DNA from: Botryosphaeria dothidea
Taxonomy: Eukaryota; Ascomycota; Dothideomycetes; Botryosphaeriales; Botryosphaeriaceae
Direction: 5' to 3'
DNA: 64,000 nucleotides
Assembly (NCBI GenBank): GCA_011503125.2
Contig: WWBZ02000011.1
Span: 186,001 to 250,000 of the forward strand
The notes beneath the pieces were generated by a model that did no database searches, had not been told where the DNA came from, and was given only the letters and a program-made list of their open reading frames with translations. Position 1 is the stretch's first letter, and the number at the start of each line of letters is the position of its first letter. Below, piece after piece: positions 31,186 through 42,238 of this stretch. The position numbers and the translations under genes are program-made.

Positions 31186-33920
31186 ATGGCTGAAGAGGCC
31201 TCTCCCGGTGCCGACAGCACCCTCTCTTCGGCAAACCCTCACCAAGAAGTAAACTCGCGTGACCCAAAAGCAGGAGTCAGTCCCGACCCACAACACAGTG
31301 TGAGTGTTGCCCTGGTGCTCTTAATTCAAAGTCCAGGTAACGGTGGATAATTGATGTTCTCAGCACAGGCCGGTGACACCAGATTGGATGAGACACCTTC
31401 CAGCACAGATGCTCCACCTTCAGAGCTGAGGGCTGAACATCAATGAGCCAGTTTTCGAAACAGAAGGAGAAAGTCACGACTGGCTGTGTCCTATTCAGAA
31501 GATCGACAGAAAGACGACGGTTTTTGAAGCGGTCGATGTCAACCTGACTACCGAGAGGAACGGAAAGTGGAGCAAGACCAACCCACCACTAACCTTCGGA
31601 AAGGGACGTTCATATATCAAAATCTTTTCGCCTCAATTAATCAGCGCTATTCGCCACGTCGTCGAATATTACCCGGGGCATAAGCTAGACGTAAATAGGG
31701 TAGTGATACATAGTCCGTACGCGATCATATAGCACCATGAAAAGGCCCTTGAGGAGTACAGAGAGATGTTTCAGCCAGGTGAATCCCTAAAAGACTACGT
31801 CAATCAGATTTGTGCCAATGAAGGGGTGTTCGAGGAAATTGGAGCTCTTCTCGATTTCGTACGCAATCAGAATGGAGATGAAGTGAGGAAAGCTCGTGAG
31901 CGGTGGGCTGAAGGATACATATCGAACAAGATGCGATGGCTTTTCCTAAAGCCGGGGATCGATGTGTACTGCGATGTGGAAGCCACGGGCGATTGGGAAA
32001 CGTACGTCGTCAAGTCAGTTTCGCCGAGATATTCCGGCAAAGAAGAAATAGGTGCCTCGATTTTTGTCTGGAAGCTTGTGGGTGACAATGAGACGACTTT
32101 TCTGTATGTCACCAACATGAAGTTCTATAGGGATTGCAGCTCGACAGAATGCAAAATCTCAAAGGACTGGTGTGTACCATGCGACGTCGCGGAAAGGAAT
32201 GAAGAAATGGTAATCATGGGTAGAACGGGAAAAGAGATCAGGAGGTCCTTTGAGCAGAGAGGAAAGGAATATTGTAGCTTGAGACGCAAGGGATGTTTTG
32301 GGTATGATGGACTCACCAGGACACCGCCTATTCGGCCGGTGAGATTCACTTTGCTTCTTTATTTTCAGTCTGGCTGAATCAAACACCGTATGTTGGACAG
32401 GTCATGGTGGATTCACAGCAGTGGGCAGCCGACGCCTCAGACACCTCGACGAGATTTGGATATCATGATAAGCATTTCGAGGATATGATTGGGGCATACC
32501 GCATTTGCTCTTGCCTTAGATGCAAAGAAAGGCTCGGCGAGGGCATGAAGACAGCGAAATTCGGCGACTATTGGCGAACAACCGAAGACGCGGATAAGCA
32601 CATGCACTTCCTCTGCCCAGGTACAACGACTGCCTTCCTATTCAGAACAAGAGATTGGGGTATGTTTTAACCGTACTTGGTCGTTATACACTTCATGCTT
32701 GATAGTTTACTAACTCACTTCATATTCTTGTTTGGGCAGCAACACTCGATGTATTGAGCTTCAAAAAGGGCTTTTTTTGGCGATGACATTCTCAAAAATC
32801 TTGTTATACCCCCAGAAACGAAAGACATGATCACAAGTCTGACAAAGAAGTTTGTCCGTAAGCTAATAGCTAAGAGCGATGAAGAAGCCAAACATCAACA
32901 GAAAAATGTGTCCGAATTAAATATCAAGTTGCAGGACACCATTAGTCTAGGCCAAAATCAAGGTAGGAGTACAAAGGGAGGGTCCTTCATGCCTGAACCC
33001 GAGCTGCCGTCTTGGTCTGCCGACTTCGTTACTAGCAAAGGAGAAGGGTTGATATTTCTTCTCCACGGAAAGCCAGGCGTTAGAAAGACTTATACAGCAG
33101 GTCAGTTCACCAGCCTACGCCTACATACATTTTACATACCCATAAGATCCAGAAGCAGATTAAGAGCCCAAAAGAAAGCTTCTCAGTCACTAACGTTCTT
33201 TCCCGCACAGAGTGCGTCGCGGCACACACAGAGCGACCGTTGCTTTCCCTAACATGCGCAGATATCGGGACAGATCCCGAGACCGTAGAGATAAAATTGC
33301 AGCGGTGGTTCAAAATTGCGGCAAGCCGGGGCGCCATCATGTTGATTGACGAAGCGGATATCTACATGGAGCACCGACAAGTCCAGGACTTAGTACGCAA
33401 TAACCTCGTAGCTGGATTTCTACGAGCGCTCGAATACTACCAGGGCATCCTCTTCCTTACGACCAACAGGGTTGGCACCTTTGACGAAGCCTTCATCTCG
33501 CGTATCCACATCATGATATATTATCCGCCCTTCACCAATGAGGACCGCGAAGCAGTGTGGGAGGGCTTCTTCCGTAAGCTGGAAGACGAACAAGGCGAAA
33601 CGATGAACATCCTCGAGAGTACGAGAGACTACGTAATGTGCGACGAAGTACAAGGACTCAAGTGGAATGGCCGGGAGATCAGGAATGCGTTTCAGATCGC
33701 GGTTGCTCTCGCACAGACGGAAGGAGACAGGGACAAGAGAGGCCGTGTTCAAGTCAGGAGAGATCATATCAAGTCTACAGTCCGGATGTCGAAGGATTTC
33801 AAGGCTTATTTGAACAAGCTGTACATGAAGGATGAGACACAGAGAGCGGCAACTGCTGGAAACAGATTGGACACTTTTGGAGTACCTGAAAACGTGCTGG
33901 GCAGCGAGCCATTTATCTAA
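31186..33920 (+). pseudogene. DUF7025-AAA ATPase pseudogene
   Basis: The conserved order of fungal DUF7025-AAA proteins is recognisable. First comes an N-terminal disordered part (from about 31186), then the DUF7025-type region (about 31500-32660), then an AAA domain with Walker B GAIMLIDEADIYME, the sensor segment ILFLTTNRVGTFDEAF and SRIH, up to 33920. Introns at 32339-32400, 32660-32739 and 33101-33210 restore local frame. Lesions: a frame change near 31440-31450, an in-frame TAG at 31730-31732, a one-base gain in a T7 run at 32772-32778, and a Walker A reading GKPGVRKT, where AGA (33082-33084) replaces the invariant Gly. It would be inactive even if translated from 32827. Intact relatives are single-ring ATPases of unclear role. 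Confidence 0.82.
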
Positions 33921-35359
33921 TGGCTCCGAAAAGAACGTACATGAGATCCAACTCTTTAAACTTCTTAGGGAAATTGAACACTCATTTGGACTATAAGCTC
34001 ATTAACAGGAAATCCGCATCATGCCTAGATTGTATTTCAGTCAAACTTAAAAGCATCAGCTGTCTCACCTGCTATTGCAGCGGAGCCGACAGTGCTGGGT
34101 TTCAGTTGGTATTGCAATGCCATTCTGTCAATACGTAGCCAGTTGACCGAAAAGAAGGGCTGCAATCATCAGCCTGGTTGACGAGTCCTGAACGAAACAA
34201 ATTGACAAGTAAAAAATTAACAGTATCATCTGGAGGTGTAACGGGCTGGATGCCAGTAATCTACGGTTGAGCAAGTAGCTATACAATGTTACTGAATGGG
34301 TGTGGCCGAGGACTAAGTATTCAACACTACCTAAACATCCTCAGCGGTCGGCAGAACTCGATAGACGCCGTCTAAGCTGTCATCAACACCGGTGCGACCT
34401 TCGATGTTTTTAACATCGCTCTCAAGAAAAATTTCCCTTAGTCACGATCGAAAGCAAACTTTCCAGGTGCTGAGCAGCCGTCCGACGTGGTGGATATCTT
34501 AGGTTGAGTGCCTGAAAATACTACGACTCCGGTAATGATGCGGTATTGAGCTGAAAAGTGTGGACGAATTTACTAGAAAGATAGGAAGGTTTTTGAGTGA
34601 CTTGTCAGGTCATGGAGGTATCTGAAGAGCGGATGTACATACACTGACAGGCATCTAAAAGGTACTCTAGAATCAAACATCTTATTAAATATTCCTAATC
34701 TCTCACAGGCTGGCCAATAGAAAGCAGCGGAGAAGACAGGTTGTTGGTGGCGGACGTGGATGAACAAATCAACGTTGTGGGGCCACTCATGAACAACGCC
34801 AATAGGCCTTATGTCTCGAAAACCCAAGATAGGATGTCTTTGAAAGGCTTGCTGATACTTTCAACAGCTGAAAGAAACTTCTTTCACTCCACATATGGTG
34901 GAAGTGCCTCTCCATGATGCAACGACAATGCTCTCGCGCCCCTGCAGCGTTCTCCATTGTCAAAGGTCGAAGGGCGTGAGAAGTTTGTGCAACCGGCAGT
35001 TGCCCAATGGCATTAGTAGTGCGCTTTTTTTTTTTTTTTTCAAACAAGCCTTAGTGGGTGATCAAAGCTGGACAATGCCTCAGTCTCCTCCAAACCCTTT
35101 TGCGGCTTTTCCCTTCGAAACCCTGAACAACAATATCTTTCTTCAATAAGAAAATCTGGCGATTGTGGGGCAAGGGGTATTTTCATCAGGGTTCCTTGCA
35201 CTGGTCAGTCACAGTTGCTCACATGGGGTTACTCCTTTGTTCATAGAAGATCAATCGCATTGTTTTGGATACCGTGCCTCTAGAAGGCCTAATACAACCA
35301 CCCAAGGTGCTGAAGTCCCCCAAAGCTGGCAATCAATGTTGACGCGTCGGCAATGTTGC
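33921..35359. other. Intergenic, no gene seen
   Basis: About 1.4 kb with only short unrecognised frames. It includes a T16 run near 35025-35040. No terminal repeats found. Confidence 0.4.
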
Positions 35360-35875
35360 TCAGCTCACGCGCGCTCTCCGGCGACCGTTGCCCGGGAAGG
35401 CCAGGTGCTCCGCCCAGAGCGACTGCAAAAACAGGTTCTCGAGCTCGCCGTCGCGGTTGGGCTTGTAGTCCTTGAGGTCGCCGTAGTAGGGCACCCAGGG
35501 CGCGACGGTGATGCGCTCAAGCAGGCGCAGGGCGCTGCGCCCTTGCATGCGGCGCATGAAGATGTTGAAGGCCGTCGCATCCAGGAAGTTGAGCGCGTTT
35601 GTGTACAGGAACGTGCGGCCGCGGAGGTACATCTGCTTGTTCGTCAGGAGCAGGCTGGTGGCCAGAATGTCGACGCTGTTGTCGTCGCGGAGGCTGGGGT
35701 CGTCGTCGTTGTTGCGGAAGAGGTTGAAGCTCGTGGCATCGGTCTCGTCTACCTTGGAGCTGATGCAGATGGGCGTGGCCGAGACCAGGGCGGCCTGGAT
35801 GATGAGGAGCTGCAGCTCGCTGGCCAGATAGTTCCACTTGAAGGGCGTGCAAGGAGTCTGGTGCTTGGTCTTCAT
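35360..35875 (-). CDS. Hypothetical protein, possibly partial, LLTNKQMYLRG motif
   Basis: A 171-residue frame without a known domain. The segment LLLTNKQMYLRGRTFLYTNALNF resembles the 'historical neighbour' block of the LPGE-type fungal proteins at 45-50 kb (LLLVNRKTYLEGGPILFRN), which suggests a distant relative. Sequence further upstream on the same strand (35876-36253) also looks coding in pieces: WPPFCNGFNMVSENLLEIV and a charged helix rich in Glu, Arg and Gln. However, I could not join them with clear splice sites. The true gene may therefore run from about 36253 to 35360, or be decayed. Confidence 0.45.
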   Translation of the reverse strand: MKTKHQTPCTPFKWNYLASELQLLIIQAALVSATPICISSKVDETDATSFNLFRNNDDDPSLRDDNSVDILATSLLLTNKQMYLRGRTFLYTNALNFLDATAFNIFMRRMQGRSALRLLERITVAPWVPYYGDLKDYKPNRDGELENLFLQSLWAEHLAFPGNGRRRARVS

Positions 35876-36467
35876 CGAGCTGGAAGCTTGTGACGGGCCT
35901 GACGCTCCTTCTCACTCCTTTCCTGCTCCTGGCGGTCCTTCCTTTCCGCACGTTCCTGTGAAATCTTAGCGTTGTCGGGGTCGGTGCTGGTTGTGGCTTG
36001 CTGTCCTACATAGCGCAGGCGGATGGCAAGTGTCATCACAATCTCGAGCAGGTTCTCGGACACCATGTTGAAGCCGTTGCAAAACGGAGGCCAACAGGCC
36101 GTTCCGCTTTGGTGGTGGATGGTGTGCTGTGGTCGACCCGGTAGCTTGAAGGACGAGAGGAACGAAGGCCGTGCGACCTCCTTGGTCGTACTCTAGTTTG
36201 ACCCAGCGAGGATCGGTGACAAGCGCTTCCGCATCCGAAGTTAAGAGTATCATTCATTCGCAATATCTGTCACCAGTGGAGCCCGAAGGCGACAATGTGC
36301 GAGTGTGTGCCGCATTGGATCGGCATGAGGTAAGGCAACGCTGAGAGCTGCTGCACACTTGAACGAATCTCTTGGAACCGCACTATGACAGAGCATGTGC
36401 CCCTGAAATATCCAAATCCTCCCAGTAACAATCTTAGATCTGACGATTGCAGAAATAGATCGGCCCT

Positions 36468-38177
36468 TCACGCTTTACTATCTCCTCTTCGTTGTCCTCC
36501 CACAACTTCCACATGAGCAACAGCACCTTTACTCTCAGCCACTGCCTTCTCGTCCGCAGCAATCTCGTCTCCAAATGCCGCCGCCACCTGCTCAAGCGTC
36601 ATCTGATTCGTTTCCGGCAGGAAGATCCAGTACACCGTCCCAGCAAAGACGTTACACCCCATAAACACAAAGTAGAACTTCCAAGAGATTTTGTCAAACG
36701 CAATACTCGCAGCGTAGCTAAGCCAAATCGCGGTGATGGCCTGCGTAAACACAGCAAACCCATTGCCGCGGGCTCGGAGATGGAGAGGGAAGATTTCGGC
36801 AACCAGCACCCAGTTGACCGTGTTGAAGAAGTACGAGTAGAAGAAGGCGTAGAGGAAGATGAAGGCAACACCAGCCCGAGAGCCGGAGAGATTGTGCGAG
36901 TCCGGATAGAACCTGCTCAGCGCCGCCAGGATACTCAGAGTGGTAGCAAGCGTGGCATGACCGGTAACTGTGTGTGCTATTAGATGCTGAGGAAGCATTT
37001 GGACTGGAGTTGCAGCACTTACTGACTGTCCGCTTCCTAGGCCAGAAGTCGGAGAGCGTGAAGAGGCTCAGGATTTGTCCAATCACAGCCATGAACCCAT
37101 ACAAGGCCGCAATCAGCAGCACCGTCTGCCCCTTGAATCCAAGCGCCTCGTACATGACTGTCTGATATGCTTGGATGATGTTCGATCCCGACAGCTTCGT
37201 CATGTTGACAATCAGACAACCAAGCAGCGTCCGGCGGATGTATTTCTTTGTGAACAGCTCGCGGTAGCTGCCCTTGCGTCGCATGTCTGACTCAAAGGCA
37301 ATTTGGCTGCACATGCTGGTATACTCTGTCGCAATCCACTCCTCGCCACGGTGGGAGTGGAGATACCGAAGAACTTTCTTGGAATCTTCGTGGCGCTCGC
37401 GTTGGATGACTGCATATTTGAAGAAAGTCAGTATCGTGCCCTTTTGTATCTCCCTGTACTTCACAGCACTGAAGGAATAAAGCTAGAAGAACACCTACGC
37501 CAGCGTGGTGAATATGGCATCGCAAACGTCAAAGCCATGAGCAACATGGCTGGCGGGGCCTGCATTGCCAGCGGCACTCGCCATTGGACATCTGCCTTCC
37601 CAAAGCTTCCAGCATACCCGATCCAATTGGCCATGAAGGCGCCCAGGGTATTCATAAGGCCTTTCAGTCCTACCAAGAACGCCCGGTTTTCTGGAGGAGA
37701 CATCTCGGAAAGGTACACGGGCGCGACCGAGAAGACCATGCCGGTAGAAAAACCAGACAGCGCGCGGCCGACAATCATCATGGCCGGATTCACCGCCCCA
37801 GCTTGGACGGCAGCTCCAATCACACTGACGGTTGAACCGAGGAGCAGGCTCCAGCGCCGACTGATGCCGTCCATGCTCCAGGATGCCACTGCACTGCCGA
37901 CCGCACTGCCCGCATAGTACCCTGATACAATGCCACCATTCAGAGAGGAGTCTGCGGTGTTGGAGTGGTACATATATCGTTTGAAGGTGGACTGGGCGAT
38001 AGTGGTGGCAATGATGCCGGTGTCCAGGCCATAGAGAAGTCTACATCACTTTAGTACCTTTGCAGAACGACAAAGTGTTGCTTCTCGGTTTGCCTACCCT
38101 GCTAAACTGATTGCCAACGCAATCATGATAGAACGGAAAGAGTTGCCATGATGGCCTCTCGTTGCGTGTTTGGCCAT
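36468..38177 (-). CDS. MFS sugar-type transporter
   Basis: Four exons (38177-38098, 38040-37499, 37409-37023, 36967-36468) give 502 residues with the layout of the fungal hexose/sugar porter family. The family marks are GLDTGIIATT in helix 1, GRALSGFSTGMVFSVAPVYLSEMSPPENR between helices 4 and 5, the central-loop MPYSPRW (usually PESPRW), and LPETNQMTLEQV after the last helix. Many hydrophobic segments of about 20 residues are evident. The substrate is not predictable; a sugar, polyol or sugar-like metabolite is likely. It is transcribed away from the NRPS-like gene across a shared 509-bp region, so co-regulation is possible. Confidence 0.88.
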
Positions 38178-38686
38178 ACTTGTTTCAAGAATCTGCGTGC
38201 AAATAAGGAGTAATAGCGGTAGAGAAGAGAACACCAGGTATGGCCTGTGAAGACTGCCAATACAGCCATCTCCTCAAATATGAAGTAGCATGGAAATGAG
38301 GGGTAACTGGTGTGTACCATCTGGGGTACCCCTTCCCAGCGTACTGCAGTCAGCATCACAAACAATCGCATCAGGCGTAGCCGTACTTCGCGAGATTATC
38401 CAAAAGGCAAAGATAGGGCAGCTCGCTTCGGCATCCCCAAGTTCTCCGCACTCAGGTCAAGCTTTTGCGGGGGACGCGTCCCGAGCCCCCCCACTCTATC
38501 GTTATTTCCGCGCCAATGGATGATCAAACGTCCGCCTTGTATGCAACCCCGCTCTTCCGCTCCGCACGTCGTCGGAAAAGAACCCGCGAAACTTGTCTTA
38601 GCGCCGGGCCGGCCCGGTGCCACATTATATCAGAGCGTGACGCCAATGTACGAAGCTTTCGATTTCTATGATCGATATCGCCCAAC
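38178..38686. promoter_or_regulatory. Divergent promoter region, transporter / NRPS-like reductase
   Basis: A 509-bp region between two divergent starts. No coding evidence and no recognised operator. Joint control of the two genes is an inference from the geometry. Confidence 0.4.
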
Positions 38687-41600
38687 ATGTCGCAGACAGT
38701 TACAGCCACAGTTACTCAGCCCACGGCCGCGACCGTGTCTTCTTTCTCCACCATCGATGAGCTCCTCAAGACGCAGGCCGCGCGTTTCGGCGACCATGTG
38801 CTCGTGGCATACCCTGCAACCGACGTTGATGATTTTGAGGAGCATACAGGGAAGGATCTTGATCGATACACTGAGGCAGCTGCGGCGAAGTACAAGAGCC
38901 TGGGCCTGCAACCGGTGGTGGGCAACACCTCCTCATACCTACCAGTGCCATCACTGACTGCGCATATAGGATCCGGCCGCTCCCGAAGCCCCAGTTGCAG
39001 CGCTTTTGGCGCCATCGAGCTTTGAAGTGATCGTCACCATCCTCGCCATCAGCCGGCTGGGCTGGGCTCTCCTCTTCCTGTCTCCGCGCCTGACCCCTGC
39101 CGCCCACGCGCGCCTGCTCCGCATGACAGACTGCAAGACCATGATAGCCGCCCCCGAACACGCGCCCGTCGTATCCCAAGTCGCCCAGGACCTCTCCGAC
39201 CCAGCCTTCACGTCCCTCCGCACCATCACCCGCGCCGACTACCGTGCCGCCCCGCCGACCACCCCACTCGCCACCTCCCCCGCCGCGAGCGCCCTCCAAG
39301 CCGCCAAAACCGCCTGGATCATCCACTCGAGCGGCAGCACGGGCTTCCCGAAGCCGATCCCGCTGTCGCACCGCGCGCTGCTCGCCAACTTCGCCAAGGG
39401 GCTCGGCCTGCGCGCCTTCTGCTGCTCGCCGCTGTTCCACTCGCACGGCCTGATGGAGCTGTTCCGCTGCCTCCACCGCGGCGCGCCCATGTACATGGCC
39501 AACCACGCGCGCGCCGCCACGCGCGCCAACCTCGTGCGCGCGATGCGTGTCGCGCGGCCGGAGCTCGTCACGGCGGTGCCGTTCGTGCTGGCGCTGCTCG
39601 CGGGCGGCGGCGACGGCGTGGCGGCGCTGGCGCGCGCGAGGGTCGTCATGTTCGCGGGCAGCGCGTGTCCGGACGCGGTGGGCGACGCGCTGGTGGCGGC
39701 GGGCGTGAACCTGGTGGCCAACTACGGGTCGTGAGTGTGCGTTGCCCCTCCCCCTTCCGCTCGCTGACCTCGCCAGCTCCGAGACGGGCGCCATCATGTC
39801 GTCGCTCCGCCCCGCCGGCGACGCGCAGTGGGCCTACTTGCGCATGCCGCCGCACGTCGCGCCGCACGTGCTGATGGACGAGGTCGCGCCGGGCGTGTTC
39901 GAGTGCGTCGCGCTGGCGTCGCTGCCCAGCCGCGGGCCGACGAACTGCGACGACCCGCCGGGCTCGTTCCGGACGCGCGATCTGTTCACGCGGCATCCGG
40001 AGCGGGGGGACTGGTGGAAGTACCTGACGCGGTTGGATGATCGGGTTACGCTGGTGACGGGCGAGAAGGTGCTGCCGCTGCCGATCGAGGGGCGGGTGCG
40101 GCAGAGCGCGTGGGTGGCTGAGGCGGTGGTGTTTGGGGCGGGGAGGGCGGTGCCGGGGATGTTGGTGTTTAGGGCGGAGGGCGCGGAGATGGGGGCTGAG
40201 GAGTTTGCGGATGCGATCTGGGAGGGTGTTGAGGATGCGAATGCGAAGGCCGAGTCGTTCTCGCGGGTGCCGAGGGAGCTGGTGGTGGTGATGCCGGTGG
40301 GGACGGAGTGGCCGCGGACGGATAAGGGGACCGCGGTGAGGCAGCGGGTGTATGATGTTTTTGCGGAGGTGATCGACGAGGCGTATGCTAGGTTTGAGCA
40401 GATGGGGGAGCCGGAGGAGGAGGGCGGGGAGCTGCTCAGCCTGGGTGTGCCGCAGCTGGAGGAGTGGTTGATGGAGAGGTTCAGGGACGATCTTGGGAAG
40501 GAGTTGCAGAGCGTTGAGGCAGACACCTTTGCGGCTGGGGTAGACAGCTTGCAGACTATGCGGATGTGGAGTCTGATCCGGAAGACGCTCGATCTGGGAG
40601 ACAGGCGGGACGAGCTGAGCCAGAACGTGGTCTATGAGAAGGGTAACGTGAAGACTTTGGCGAGACATCTTCACGCACTGCGGACCGGCGAAGAGATGGA
40701 GCAGAGCGACGAGGATGAACTGCTCGCCATGCAAGAGCTCGTGGAAAAATACTCAGTCTTCGAACAGCACGTCCCCGGAGACGCACCCGCACCTGACGGA
40801 GAAGTCGTAGTACGGCCAAACACTTCCGCCTCACCACCCACCACACCGCCCTGCTAACACCACCTCGCAGCTCCTCACCGGCACCACCGGCGGCCTCGGC
40901 GCCCACATCCTCCACTCGCTCCTCTCCCGCCCCTCCATCACACACATCTACGCCCCCGTCCGCGCCCCCGACCCGCCCACCGCCCACGCCCGCATCCGCG
41001 CCTCCCTCTCCTCGCGCGGCATGCCCCCCCTCGACCCTTCCCACGAGTCCAAGCTCACCGCCATCCCCAGCACCGACCCCAGCCGCGCCGACGACCTCGG
41101 CCTCCCCGCGCCCCTCCTCGCCGCCCTCCGCGCGACGCTGACGTGCGTCATCCACGCCGCCTGGCCCGTCAACTTCACGCTGCCCGTCCGCGCCTACGCC
41201 CCGCACGTCGCCGGCCTGCACGCCCTGCTGCAGCTCTGCCTGCGCGTGCGCCCCGCGCGCCTCTACTTCGCCAGCAGCGTGGCCGCGACGGGCGGCCTCG
41301 CCGCGCTGCCGACCGCGCAGGAAGAAGAAGGCACGGTGTTGGTGCCGGAGCGCGTGCCGGGCCCGCTCGCCGCGGCGCAGAAGACGGGGTACGGCCGGAG
41401 CAAGCTGGTGGGCGAGAAGGTCGTGCGTGCGGCCGCGGAGACGACCGGGATCAGGGCGCGCTCGCTGCGGATCGGGCAGCTGGTGGGGGATGTTGGCGGG
41501 GCGGGGGACTGGAACGGGACGGAGGCGATTCCGCTGCTGGTGAGGGGGGTGGTGAGGACGGGGGTGGTGCCGGCGCTGGAGGAGGTGAGTTGCTTCTGTT

Positions 41601-42076
41601 GTTGCTCTTGGTGGGTGTGCGTGCTGACTGGGGTGTAGGAGCCGTCGTGGCTGCCGATTGATGTTGCGGCTGAGGCGATCTTGGATGTTGCGATGGGCGA
41701 GGGGGATGACGATGCGACGGTGGTGTATCATATACTGAACCCGCAGACGTTCAGTTGGAAGGACGATTTCATTCCCGCTCTGCGGCGGACGGGGCTGCTT
41801 CCGCCGTTTGAGGTTGTGGAGCCGGCTGAGTGGCTGGAGAAGCTGCGGGACAGTGATACGGACGTTGAGGCGAATCCGAGTCGCAAGTTGCTCGCATTCT
41901 GGGAGGCGAAATACGGCCGGCAGGCGGCGGGTAAGAAGAATTTGAGGTATGAATCGGAGAGGACGCTGGAGAACACGCCACGCCTTGGGCAAGTCCCGAT
42001 GGCGAGCATTCTCGGGAATGGCGGCTGGATGGAGAGAGTTGTGGGGAGGTGGATAAGGTCGTGGCAAGAAGGCTAG
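38687..42076 (+). CDS. NRPS-like carboxylic acid reductase (A-T-R)
   Basis: Five exons (38687-38914, 38970-39730, 39777-40809, 40871-41584, 41639-42076) give 1057 residues. Adenylation domain: IIHSSGSTGFPKPIPLSHRA (A3) and NYGSSETGAIM (A5). Thiolation domain: FAAGVDSLQTMRM, with the serine that takes phosphopantetheine. Reductase domain: LTGTTGGLGAHIL (NAD(P) binding) and YGRSKLVGEK (Y-x-x-x-K). There is no condensation domain. Such enzymes activate an acid as an AMP ester, load it on the carrier and release it as an aldehyde or alcohol. Fungal examples act on aryl acids, amino acids or betaine-like acids. Several donors are GTGGTG or GTACGG rather than GTAAGT, but every exon joins in frame through conserved motifs. 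Substrate unknown. Confidence 0.92.
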
Positions 42077-42238
42077 ACGTTCCTCAGCCTCGAGAGGGAA
42101 TGTATGGTTTGGCCTCGCCATACGCATTACGGAATAAATGTGTCGCTCGACATTTTCACTCTCGCAATGGGCCTCTGTCGGAACCCTTCTACACCGGTTT
42201 TGATCTTGTCTATGAACAGGCGTATTACAGTTGAATTC

